64,000 nt of DNA, from positions 28,814 to 92,813 of the forward strand of contig SIJG01000190.1 of assembly GCA_023374025.1 (NCBI GenBank), in the 5' to 3' direction. The notes beneath the pieces were generated by a model, which was given only the letters and a program-made list of their open reading frames with translations, had not been told where the DNA came from and did no database searches. This DNA is from Heterodera schachtii (taxonomy: Eukaryota > Nematoda > Chromadorea > Rhabditida > Heteroderidae). The stretch's first letter is position 1; every line of letters starts with the position of its first letter. The position numbers and the translations under genes are program-made. Shown piece after piece: positions 38,766 to 49,197 of this stretch.

Positions 38766-40659
38766 GAAAAAATTTGAAAAATTCCAAAAATTTTCATCTA
38801 TATGAAAAATTTCAAAACTCATCATCATTAAGTTCCAAATAATTCAAAATCTAATTGAAAGAAATAATTTTTCAAAAAATAGACCAAATTGGAAAATGTT
38901 TAAGCTATCAATCTCCACTCTATTCTCTCAATTTCTCACCCAGACCCCCATTCTTTATCAATGCTTGTTTAGTTACTAATTGAAATTATTTTATATTAAT
39001 TTTTATTTTAATTTTTCCTTTATTTAAATTTTATATAATGTATTTTATTTAAATTTATCCTCACTACTCTGATTTATTTATTCATTTTTGTAATTTAAAA
39101 AAAATATATATTTAGCGTAAATAAATTGGGTATTATATACTTCCAGACTAACAAGGGTATAAAATGCAAATTTTTATTTTTTGGACTTGAAGTTATTTGT
39201 GATTTCGAAGAAGTGTGGCGCAGCTCAATTACAGCTTACTGACGATGTCTTTTTTAATATTTAAAAAGAGATCATTTTTATCTCTAAATATTTAAAAGTT
39301 TTAGATCATATATTATATAATAATCCGATGGTTATGAAGTGAAATTTTTATTTCGTTTTTTGATACATTTATTTTTTAAGGGGAATGATTGAATTTCTTG
39401 ATAATAAAATTTTTTAAACATGTCAATCATATTAAATTTATTCAAATCTGTCGTGATTGCGGTGACATCGTTTATATATAAAAGATTTTTAAGCTTTTTT
39501 CGATATATATAATTTAATAATTGTTTTGCTATGTTATAGTTTATTACATTTATAAATTTAAAATTAAAAATTTAATAAATATGCTAAGTCTTAATTTTGC
39601 GCCTGTTTATTTTTGCCTCAATTAAAATCTCTTTGATTTTGTCATAAACTGTTGTGCAATTATTAAAAAGCCCAAAACAGAACAAGTATCAATAATTATT
39701 TATTTTAACATATTTGAGAGACTAATTAGACCAACTTTCTATTCAAATATATACAACAAATTTCATAATTCTTTCTTAGTATGCCAAAAGACTCTAATTA
39801 GAATAATTTATTAGCTACTCATTAATATTCAGCATTTGGCTTCAATTTTTAATTATTGATTTTTTTTTTGAGGTTTTTAATTTTTTTCTGTTGACCCATT
39901 CATTTCTTTTTTATGAATTATCAGAAATAATTTTAGTTTTTTGTGTTTATTTTTATAAAGATTTTAATTGGAATTTCATTATTCTTTTTTATTTTCAACT
40001 ATTAAGTATAGTGTTTATACATTAAAAAGCATTACGTTTTCTTTATTCATCTATTAAAAAATTTAGTCATTTTTGTCCATTTAGCTTAATTTACAATTTA
40101 TTCAATATACATTTATTTCTATTTTTATTTTTCTTAGTTTAAAAAATCTTTTTAATAATTATATTATAACTTTATATATCTTTGTAAATATAAATATTTT
40201 ATTTTTTAATAATTTTTTAAATTTCGTCTGCATCGTATCACTTGTCATCATCATCTACTTTTTTATGTCTCCTAGTTTAGCTTGGAATGGCAATATGCTA
40301 CAAGCCATTTGTTTTCGTTTATTATAATTTTTGATGATTATATTTTTTGATATTTGGTTTTAATGGGAATATTGTTGGGTATTTTCTTAAACTCAATTTA
40401 TTATTTAATCAATTATAAAAAAGAATATTAGTTAATTAACTTAGGCTTGAAAATTTTATTTTTATTTAACAAACTGAAACTATTTTTTGTTTTGTTTTCT
40501 TTTATGTTTAATGATTGTTTTAATTATGTTTAACCTTTTAATTATGCTTTTGTAAATCTGTGATTGTGCTGTTACTTTTATTAATTATTTAATAAGCTTT
40601 TAATCATTCTCATGCGCAGAAACAGAGTTAATATTCACTTCTGGCAGGCTTTCTTTATA

Positions 40660-40802
40660 TATATATTATATCAATTAATCTGCTGTCATAAATAAAAAAT
40701 TTCATCTCTTATATACGAGAATTAAATTTAAAAAATACAATAGAAATTCAAAATGTTTCTGTTGTTTGACAATACAGCAGTTATCATTGAAGGCAGAGGC
40801 TT
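40660..40802 (-). repeat. Inverted duplicate segment
   Basis: This segment is the reverse complement of about 9,500-9,610 in unit 1. The shared string on the minus strand is AAAGCCTCTGCCTTCAATGA followed by TAACTGCTG, then CAGAAACATTTTGAATTTCT. Its flanks (40,245-40,655 and 40,803-40,930) match unit 1 in direct orientation, so only this piece was inverted. The (TA)n run of unit 1 is absent here. Confidence 0.75.
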
Positions 40803-43000
40803 TAAGTAAAAATTTTATATAATTTAATAAGATTTATTAAAATATTAACTTTTATCTTATTTGAGTTATTTGGTGCGCGAAAACTTTAATTTTCTCTATT
40901 AAATGATTTTCTTTATTGTAAGCAATGTTGCTACATTCAATTTTTTTAAAACTTTTTTTTGTTTTCTCTAAATCGTGCTTGTGAACCAGCATTCGGCGAA
41001 AAAGCAATGTTCATTTTTTGGCAAATCGCCAGATTATTTTTAATCCCTTTTATTCGCTTCAATTAGTGTTTTAGTGTCGTACATTGGCAGGTGTTGACAA
41101 ATGAGTACAGTAGGCAAAAACTTTAAGATATTTTCGAAAATGTTGATAAGATATAATGAATATTTTTAATAAATTTTGAACTAATTTTTTTTTTTATCAA
41201 ATTTTGCTTTAGATGCCCATTTTTATGTTTCTTTATTTTATCATTTAAAAAATAAATAAATTTTATATATTCACTTTTTTTTCCTTGCAAAACTTTGCCC
41301 GTCATTTTTTAAAGAAATTTTTTAAATTAAAAACATTAATTTAATTAACATATTTTTTGTTTTGTGGAAAAATACCAAAAACGAGACATATTTGTAACAT
41401 AAAGGCATATTTTTTTGGCTGCTTGTATTCTATCGTCGCGATTAATTAATTTTAATTTATGTTTTATGTCCATAAATTTTTATTGTGAAATGTAATTTTT
41501 TTTGAAACTCTTGTCGGCGATGAGATCTGTCAGTCCTTTTTTTCATTTTCAAAAAGCTATAATTTGCCGGTAATTTAATTTTTTTTTCCTTTCATTAAAA
41601 ATTACTTAAGATAAATTTTTATTCAAAGTTCAAGATATTGTTTTATTTGAGATTATAAAATTCAAAAATATTTATCCTTACTTTAGAATTCAGTTTTGGA
41701 TAATCTTTAACAAATTTAATAGTTCATTGTTTTTTATGATTAATCAATTTTTCTAATCAGTAATGGCGTCTTATACCAAAGTTTGTTACATAACTTATTA
41801 ATAAATATAATTTTCCTTTGTTCTAATTGTTTGATTTTTATTTTTGCAATTAAGTGAGACCTAAACGATGCTGAATGCATAGACGTCTTTTTTATCCATA
41901 TGGCTTATCTGTTTTTATATTAAGATAATTTGCGGGGAGCAATTTTTTGATATGTTATTATTTATTTAGTGTTTTTTGCTTTTTTCTAATCCATCATCAA
42001 TTTTAGGTATTTATCATAAAATTTCATTATTATTATTATATTATTTAGAATAAATAATGATCACCCGCATTCCTGTTGATTAATTTGGTAGGACAGATGT
42101 TTTTAATATCTTGGCATGAGTAGGTAACATCTTTACCTTGTCTTGGTTTTTATTTCTTTATTTTTAAGAAACTAGATTCTCCTTCATTTCTCAAACAAAA
42201 TTGTTTTTCCATGGAGTTACATTTTGGCTCTTTGGGCATTTTTAGTTTTGTCTAGATTTTTTAAAATTTTTATTTACTGTTTGAGATTGTGCTATTTATT
42301 AGTTTTCGAATGGTTCTAATAAAAGGTGAAGCATTATTCATTTATACTGTTTATTAGTATTTAGAAATCGCTGTTTAGGTTGTTGAATTTTACATAAATA
42401 ATTAGTTCTCATATTAAATATTGCTTTTAATAATGTCATTTTTAAACTTGAGGTAACTTAATATTACATTAGAGAATGGATTTTTAGGCACCAAGTGAAT
42501 TAGTGAAAAAAGTCAATAAAGGATGATTAATTTCATCGCGGCGGAGAATCTATTTTAACAATAATGCGTTCACCTTTATGGCGAATTGCCGACTTAATTT
42601 ATTTGAGATTATAAAATTCAAAAATATTTATCCTTATTTTAGGAATCAGTTTTTGGATAATCCTTAACAAATTTAATAGTTCATTAATTTTTTCATGATT
42701 CAAAATTCAATTTTTCTGATCAGTAATGGCGTCTTATACCAAAGTCAGTTACATAAGTAATTAATAAATAAAAGTTTCCCTTTTTTTCTAATTGTTTCAT
42801 TTTATTTTTTCCAATTAAGCGTTGACCTCAGAGGTGGTTTTTTTTATAATTAAATATTTAATAAACTAGAGAAGGCTTTCATTTTTCAAATAAATTGTTA
42901 TTCCATGGAGTTATATTTTGACTCTTTGGGCATTTTTTAGTTTTGTCTAAATTTTTATAAATTTTCACTTGTTTGAGATTCGTGCTATTTATTATTATAG

Positions 43001-44600
43001 CTTAATTTGTTTTTATTCACTCAAAACAGTTCTTAAAATTATAGAACTGCTTTTGAAGCCATTAAATTTATTTTAATATTATATCTCAAGTTAAATTCCA
43101 ACAAATATTTTACTTTTATAAATATTTTTACTTTTTATATTTTTTAGAACATTTGTCGCCATGCCATCTAAGGCTTATCATTTTTCTAAGTGGTTGCTAA
43201 TTATTACTTTAAAATTTTTAATATTGTTCTCGGCAGTTTTTTACCCATCAAGTTTTATATAAAAAGTATTTCTGATAATACAATCAGGCTATGTTTATAT
43301 AAGCAATAATTTTTTAAATATAATCACTTGCAGAAATTCAGAAAATTTATATTTTATCTAAACATGTATATTTTTGTTAAGTTATTCATTTTTCTTTAAT
43401 AAAAATAGTTTTTTTTTGACATTACTCGCGCACCTGAACTATCAGGCGCTTGATCTTCCTCTTGGTCCCCTCCATTAAAGTTAAGTTGAATAGGAGATGC
43501 CGAATTCTGATTTTCAAATTGAACTTTTATTTTGATAATGATTATTCAGCAAATGAAATAAATTATTTTTATTCCTGGTAAGGTTAATTGACCAATTTTT
43601 ATTTAATCAGGCAATTTAGTAATTTTTGCTGATAGTTCGAGATAAAAAATAATTAAATGATGTGCTTTTCTTCTCTGTAGTTATATATAATTTTATTATA
43701 TACCTTTGACATATTTATGCAAATAATTATTCGAAGTAAATCATTTTATGCAATTTTAATTATATTTCCTTCCTTCAATTTAATATTTTTTCTTTTATAA
43801 TCTTAATTTTGGCAATTTTTTACAAGAATTACAAATTTCGTTATTTTTTAATTTTCATATAAGCTTTTCTGTTTTTAATAAATTCTTAGAGAAAGAATAT
43901 TCAATCAATTGTTGTTGCTTTAAATTTATGTTTATTTCAAATAATTTTTTTTAAATTTCTTACTCATTTAATATCTTTTAAAATTGTTTAAAAATCTAAT
44001 AAACTGTTTTAGATTTCTATTATTTTTATAATTTATTTGTAAGATTCGCATTTCTATGACGTATTGTTTTATTCAGGTATAATTTATAATTACTTTATTT
44101 TAAATGTTTAGTTAAATTCTTATTAAGTTTCCAGAATATACATAATTAGCAGTTTTTGATAAAAAATCTCAACTTTTCACTTCATAGTACCATCTCCATG
44201 ACACCCATCACCAAATTTTCCAACAAAAAAAGTTAAATTTTGAGCCTCTAAAATGGTATTCCGAAGCCCGGACTCGAGCAAAAGCATAAATTAACGAAAT
44301 TTGGAAAATTTGAACTTTGGAATTTTTATTCAAACTCTACAGATATTCATATTTTCCGGTCAATTTCATCAAGACTGAAGTTTTTCCTCACTTTTGGTTG
44401 GAAAATTATTAACTTGATAAAAACCACAGATTTGATAAAATAATCATTGATTAGACAAAGTCTCATATGAGAAATCTAAGGTCCTATATTCGTGTGATCA
44501 GCACCATGGATAAATCCCATTTACTAATTTTTATCTCAACATTATAAAAAAATAAGGGACACCCATTCTGCAGGATTGCCTAAAGTCAATAGAACCAAAA
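43001..44600. other. AT-rich stretch, composition switches near the end
   Basis: No gene recognised apart from the candidate exon at 43,434-43,506. The part up to about 44,150 resembles the 33-34 kb region (GTATTGTTTTATTCAGGTAT at about 44,060 echoes GTATTGTTTAATCCAGATAT at about 33,943). From about 44,140 the + strand changes from T-rich to A-rich and the GC content rises slightly. The stretch 44,170-44,600 looks like an unidentified insertion. Confidence 0.4.
43434..43506 (-). other. Exon-like island, 73 bp
   Basis: Minus strand: acceptor-like AAAATCAG, then 73 GC-richer bases, then a donor-like CAG/GTGCGC. The frame is open and reads NSASPIQLNFNGGDQEEDQA followed by PDSSG, continuing for several codons on both sides. 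The composition is protein-like, acidic and probably disordered. I do not recognise a family and cannot link it to other exons. Confidence 0.3.
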
Positions 44601-45150
44601 ATAGGTTAAACCCTAAAAATCCTGGCCCTGAAAGCATTAAATGTTACATTCAATTATGGATTCATAAATAGGGAAAAAATATTAAATGGAGAGAAAAAAT
44701 TGATGTGAGAACTGTCAAATAGGAAATGAAGTGGTGGTGGAGGGAGGACTCAGCGGATGGGATTGAGCAATGCCAATGGTTCTCTGTGTGTGTAATAATG
44801 CCAATGGTACGATGGGAGCGCGTCGTTTTATGCGTCCTTTTGCTAGCAACGAATGCAGCGAGATAGTGATAGAAGAGAGCCAGATGACGTGCAGAGATAA
44901 AAAGATGAGGAAGGAGAGAGGGAAGGGAGAGAAACAAAGAGAGAGGGAATGAGAGAGAGACAGAGAGAGAGAGAGAGAAACAGAGAGAGAAGAGAGTGAA
45001 AGGGAGGGAGAGAGAGACAGAGAGAGAGAGAGAGAGAAAATGTAAAGCGATGAGATGACAGAGAGAGAGAGAGAGAGAAAGAGAGAGAAAGAAAGAGCGA
45101 TAGAAACAAAGAGAGAGATGGAGTGAGAGAATAGATAGAGAGTAGAAATT
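44600..45150. repeat. Purine-rich interspersed repeat, copy 4
   Basis: Fourth copy, the one next to the gene cluster. Landmarks are TTAAACCCTAAAAATCCTGG, GAAGTGGTGGTGGAGG, GAGCAATGCCAATGGTTCTC, AATAATGCCAATGGTACGAT and GGGAGCGCGTCGTTTTATGC. A very long GAGA tract (about 44,930-45,140) follows. The hairpin end seen in copies 1-3 is missing, so the copy is truncated or expanded at its right side. Confidence 0.7.
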
Positions 45151-45154
45151 GCAT

Positions 45155-45265
45155 TTAAATTTTGCCTATTTTTGTGTTTCTATTTGAGAATTTTTGTGCC
45201 TATTTTGCGGTTTTTTTCTGCCTTTTTAGATGTCTATTTCATGATTTTTTGTGCCTAAAAATGGA
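45155..45265. repeat. Echo-motif cluster, TTTTTGTGCCTATTT type
   Basis: The phrase TTTTTGTGCCTATTTTG and variants (TTTTGCCTATTTTTGTG, TTTTCTGCCTTTTTAGATG, TTTTTTGTGCCTAAAA) recur about five times. It starts immediately after the GAGA tract of the purine-rich repeat. Confidence 0.5.
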
Positions 45266-45689
45266 GTCCCTAATTATTTATATTTATAAAACAATAAATT
45301 TCGGACAAAATCAAAATATATTCTAATAGCTTTTTAAAAAATTTTTTAGGCTTTTAACCTAGAAAAGGCACTAATAACTCGAAAATTACCTGAACAACAA
45401 CAACAAAAAGATGTTTTCGTGCGTTTCAGGTCACTGGGAGCTCAGGAAAAGAATATATAAAATACTAAAAATATTATCCCTAATTATGACACTGGTGCTC
45501 ATAAATCATACTTAACTTGGGGTCATGTAAAATAAGAAAATCCTTTTCAAATTAATCCTAATGACAATGTTGAATTAATCTTTAATACTTAGACAATTTT
45601 AAATCTTAAAATCAAAAAAAAGCCGTAAGAATTTTGCATAACCAAAAAAAAATATTTTTTTCAATTAAATAGAATTTGTATATTACAGG
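45266..45689. other. Spacer upstream of the gene cluster, no gene seen
   Basis: AT-rich sequence without a recognised repeat or frame. It includes CAACAACAACAAAAAG and a patch GTGCGTTTCAGGTCACTGGG near 45,420 with splice-like bases. It ends where the block shared by the cluster genes begins. Confidence 0.4.
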
Positions 45690-45720
45690 AATGAATAGGA
45701 AGGCGATTTTTACATCAATA
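45690..45720 (+). promoter_or_regulatory. Shared upstream block, locus 1
   Basis: The bases AGGAAGGCGATTTTTACATC and the following AAT are this locus's version of a block found before five of the six family members, consensus ATCAGTAGAAAGGCGATTTT plus TAAATCAAT. Here it lies about 105 bp before the degraded start codon. Because the whole upstream region was duplicated with the genes, conservation alone does not prove a regulatory role. Confidence 0.4.
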
Positions 45721-45795
45721 AATACCCAAAATAATAATCAAAAATTTATTTTTACAAGAAAAAAAAAATTAATTCATTTCTAAAATTTGTGAAAA

Positions 45796-46320
45796 ATGAA
45801 AATTCCGCCTATTATTTATTCCTATTTTATTTTGGATGATAAAAATTCATCAAATTAAAACGGAAAATAAAAAATTGGAACCAAAAATCATTTAATGAAA
45901 TATTTGGAGAAAAATGGGAAGAAAAAGAAGATGAAAAACCGAGAAATGAACGCAAAAAAAAGAGAAATAATTGAAAAATATTACAAAATAAAGAGAAAAA
46001 ATGTCACAAATCAAAAACTATCATTAAATTGTCAAATGAATTTAGGCAAAAAAGAAAATATTCATCAAAAGAATGGCAACAAAATTATGTCGAAATTTGT
46101 AAGAAAATCGGAATTAGCCATCGAATAATTAAGAAATGGAAGAAACAATTTGGAAATATTCGAAAAATATTCACTCAGAAAGAAAAAAATGGAAAAAATG
46201 AAAATTTATTGGGAAATTAAACTGAAGAATCCAAAAATGAGTGATCTGAAAATTGCAAAAACTTTGAAAATTGATCGAACGAACATTTACATATGGAAGA
46301 AAGAATTTGGAATGAAATAA
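45796..46320 (+). pseudogene. Secreted HTH-repeat family, locus 1 (broken)
   Basis: Degraded member of the family. The start region ATGAAAATTCCGCCTATTAT carries one extra A compared with the paralogues (ATGAAATTCCGCC), which throws the signal-peptide frame out. Further on the frame recovers in pieces: SFNEIFGEKWEEKE, then a deletion that removes most of the first helix-turn-helix module, then the second module with EICKKIGISHRIIKKWKKQF. An extra A in a run near 46,185 breaks the frame again before the third module, which ends in WKKEFGMK and a TAA. There is no intact product. The 3' flank (46,321-47,170) is homologous to the unit of the tandem array at 54-58 kb, so this locus preserves the ancestral arrangement that was later amplified. 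Confidence 0.8.
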
Positions 46321-47589
46321 TTATGTTAAGTAAGAAAGTCATTAAAATTTAAGCAAATCAAAGAAATATAATTGAAATTTGAATTGTGTGTAGTGTTTTC
46401 AATGTATAAACTTTTAGTAAAAAAAAACCCTTATTTTAAATATTTATTGAGAATGCGGTAACTGAAAGTCTTTTCATTGCTTGCCCCAAGGGCATTATCG
46501 GCACCGCCGGACCCCATTTTACCCTATTTTTAAAAAATGAAGACAAAATGGCAAAGAATAGCAATTTTTTTGGCGAAAAACGGCTAAAAAGTTTTGTAAA
46601 ATAACCACTGAAAAAGAAAAAACACCCCCTAAAAATCGAATTTTTGACTTAAACCCCACCCCTCCCCCCGACGCCAAGGGTCTGGCTACGCCCTTGGCTT
46701 GCCCAATTTATTCTTTTGTTTCATTTAATTTTGTTGATTTGTAAAAATAATAAATTTAAAAATTACTTTTAATTTTTAGCATGAAAGTCCAACAAATTAA
46801 AAAAAGTTCCGTTCTTATATATTCAAATTGATAATTGTTTTTGATTCAATCCTAAATTAAGTTAATAAATTGGCCTTAATGATAATCTGTGAAGAGCTAA
46901 AAAAAAATTTGAGAATTAATATTTTTGGGTTTTTCGTGAGTTTAAATGATTAAAATTCAAAAAGATACTGAATTCACTTTTAAATTAGACAAGTCCATCA
47001 AAAAGCTTAAAAATAACCATTTAAAAGTCAATTAGACATAAAATTGTAATGGAAATAAATACAAATTAGCAAGAAATGTTTATTCCGGTAAAATATTTTA
47101 ATAATTAAAAATGTATGGAAGACAATTCATTTGTTGTGGTGAATTAATGTGAATAATTGTTGTTTAAATGGAAAATTAAATTAAAAAATGATTTTGCAGT
47201 GAAAAAATTGGCTATATTTTGACGAACTGTTAAAATTTTGAAGAAAAAATGGAGAAATGCACTGCTGATTGTACACGGATTCATAATTATTTTTTTATAA
47301 ATTAAAATGCCATTTCATTTCAATAAATTCCTTTTTGTGATTATTCTTAATTAAAAAATGAAATGATGAATGTGTAAATGTTAATTGAATATATTATAAT
47401 GAAAATAGTTAATGTAAAATTTAAACAGACAAAATAGAAAATGAAGAAGCAAAATTATTTTGAAAACCTATTCATATTCTCAAAATAATTAAATGAATAA
47501 TTTATTTACTATTTAATTTTTCAATGATCAGTAGAATAAATTATAAATCATTATTTTTTAATTAAGAAGGATTCTTTATTTTACCGGAA
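46321..47589. other. 3' flank of locus 1, homologous to the 750-bp array unit
   Basis: No gene. From 46,321 to about 47,170 the sequence follows the array unit found at 54-58 kb (landmarks TTATTGAGAATGCGGTAA, TTTGTTTCATTTAATTTTGT, GATAATCTGTGAAGAGCTAA, AATTAGCAAGAAATGTTTAT). It lacks the 58-bp piece containing TTCTAATCCCGACCCAACCA and is interrupted by a MITE. From 47,170 to 47,589 it is ordinary AT-rich spacer. Confidence 0.75.
46487..46696. mobile_element. hAT-like MITE, 210 bp, with 8-bp target duplication
   Basis: Begins CAAGGGCATTATCGGCACCG and ends GGCTACGCCCTTG. The inverted ends CAAGGGC(A/G)TA match hAT-type termini of the CAAGGGCGTAGCC kind. The 8-bp sequence GCTTGCCC is present on both sides (46,479-46,486 and 46,697-46,704), while the homologous array units at 54-58 kb have a single GCTTGCCC at the same place, a direct view of the empty site. 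There is no coding capacity. The insertion therefore happened after the split between locus 1 and the array ancestor. Confidence 0.88.
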
Positions 47590-47660
47590 ATCAGTAGAAA
47601 GGCGATTTTAAAATCAATGAATAACCAAAATAATAATAATAAAATTATATTTTTACAGAA
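47590..47660 (+). promoter_or_regulatory. Shared upstream block and acceptor-like site, locus 2
   Basis: ATCAGTAGAAAGGCGATTTT followed by AAAATCAAT lies at 47,590-47,618, 113 bp before the start codon. TTTTTACAG (about 47,650-47,658) lies about 45 bases before the ATG and resembles a nematode 3' splice site, which could serve trans-splicing or a 5'-UTR intron. The spacing to the ATG is kept within a few bases in all intact members. Confidence 0.45.
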
Positions 47661-47702
47661 AAATAAAATATTTAATTCATTTTAAAAAACATTTTGAACA
47701 AA

Positions 47703-48371
47703 ATGAAATTACGACTAATATGCATTCCAATTTTATTTTTCATAATTGAAATTCATCAATTTAAAACAGAAAATAAAAAATTATCTCAAAAATCATTTGA
47801 TGAAATATTTGGAGAAAAATGGGAAGAAAAAGAAGAAGAAAGACGAAATGAGAAGAAAAAAAGAGAAATAATTGGAAAATATTACAAAATAAAAGAAAAA
47901 ATAAAGCAAAAAGGAAGAAAATACACAAAAAAAGAATGGAGTAAAATTGAAGAAAAAATAGCGAAAAAATTGGGGACAAATCGAACCAAAACTTATGAAT
48001 GGATCAAAGAATTGGGCCTATATAAATACAAATCAAAAACTGATTCTCAAAAATTTGAAATTGTGCAAAAATATGATGGAATTATAAGTGAATATAAGCA
48101 AAAAAGAAAATATTCACGAAAAGAATGGGACCAAAATTATGCCGAAATTTGTAAGAAAATCGGAGTTGGCCATAGAATAATTAAGAAATGGAAGAAACAA
48201 TTTGGCGTTCTCACTAAAAAAAGAACGGAAGAAGAAAAAATTGAAAAAATGAAAATTTATTGGGAAATAAAACTGAAGAATCCAAAAATTAGTGATCAAA
48301 AAATTGCAAAAACTTTGAAAATTGATCGCGACCATTTACAAATGGAGGAACAATTTTGGATGATGGATTAA
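47703..48371 (+). CDS. Secreted HTH-repeat protein, gene A (222 aa)
   Basis: Predicted secreted, lysine-rich protein. I chose the ATG at 47,703 because it aligns with the paralogue starts and opens a signal peptide (MKLRLICIPILFFIIEIHQF, then KTEN). The mature part has three modules of about 45-55 residues, at about 54-106, 117-169 and 179-222. Each begins with a K-E-I-x-x-K-Y-like helix and ends in a helix-turn-helix-like pattern, for example AEICKKIGVGHRIIKKWKKQ followed by FG in module 2. Modules 1 and 2 look intact. In module 3 the last helix reads IDRDHLQMEEQFWMMD, where relatives have an IxKWKKxFG pattern. Clusters such as NEKKKR and KQKRK could act in nuclear import. The helix-turn-helix pattern resembles transposase or homeodomain-like DNA-binding domains; DNA binding and an effector role are inferences. 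No intron is needed to read it. Confidence 0.75.
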   Translation: MKLRLICIPILFFIIEIHQFKTENKKLSQKSFDEIFGEKWEEKEEERRNEKKKREIIGKYYKIKEKIKQKGRKYTKKEWSKIEEKIAKKLGTNRTKTYEWIKELGLYKYKSKTDSQKFEIVQKYDGIISEYKQKRKYSRKEWDQNYAEICKKIGVGHRIIKKWKKQFGVLTKKRTEEEKIEKMKIYWEIKLKNPKISDQKIAKTLKIDRDHLQMEEQFWMMD

Positions 48372-49197
48372 TTATGTAATCTTAAAAGGGTCACTAGAAT
48401 TTTGATAGTCAATGAAATTTAAATTCATGTCTTTTGTCTTTTTGAAAAATTGTAAAACAAACATTTTCCCATTTGAAGATTTCTCATTGCATAAAAATCC
48501 CAGGAAAATTTCACTTTATCATTTTCACTCGCAAAATTGCAAATAAATACCTTTCGAGGTGTTCGACATACCCTACAAAAGTTTTTCATCAAATCCATTT
48601 GAAAAAATGGAGAAAATGAAAAAATATTTTGGAATTAAAAGTCTTTTCATCAAATCCATTTCATTCATTCGGTTGAATGAATTGCATCTGAGTAACCTTT
48701 TTCCAATGTTAAAAAATAACCTCAAATTCAAATTATAAAATAGAAATTCCCGGCTTGTGTAAAGTAAACACAAGAAAAATTGGCATTTCAAAGCCTTACA
48801 GCGAAAAAATGGTCAAAATTTATAAGGTCGAAAGTAATGTTTTCCTAATTAAAAATCTTAGGCTGTGCTTGTTCTATTTGTGCCCGTTAGCCACACTTTT
48901 CGTCTCCAGTGAAAAACTGAGTATTATTGGTGTGCGAAATTATGATTCAGTTCCTTTTGTCCGACCTCGTATTAGCCATCTTTTAAATGTTAAGAGAGAC
49001 CAATGATTTTATCAAATCTCCTCCATGAATTCAGGTTTTAATGGATGTGTTTGTACTCATTTAATTTTGCTTGTTCACGTCAATTGTTCCACGGTCGTCA
49101 TTGTTATTGATGCCATTCATCATTTTCTTGGTCTTCGAGTCTTGAAAAATTTTTGGTCTCATACATCACTACTAAAAATACCCCTCCCATCGTTCCA
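48372..49197. repeat. 3' flank of gene A, duplicated after gene B
   Basis: This stretch appears base-for-base the same as 50,419-51,244, offset by 2,047 bp, and is one block with the gene bodies. Short open frames occur on both strands (for example from 48,755) but they are AT-rich, have no recognisable domain and simply copy the duplication. I see no supported gene. The identity stops at about 49,197, after CCCCTCCCATCGTTCCAAC. Confidence 0.8.

Larger units (their letters stand above)
35666..43000. repeat. AT-rich duplication unit 3
   Basis: Third decayed copy of the unit. For example, 36,395-37,930 follows 6,520-7,400; 37,920-38,200 follows 7,380-7,640; 38,950-39,300 follows 7,940-8,400; 40,245-40,655 follows 8,880-9,165; and 40,800-42,250 follows 10,760-11,300. 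A further local duplication links 41,620-42,250 with 42,600-42,970 (TTTTGGATAATCCTTAACAA block). The stretch 35,670-36,300 has no obvious counterpart. I see no gene in this region. Confidence 0.6.
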
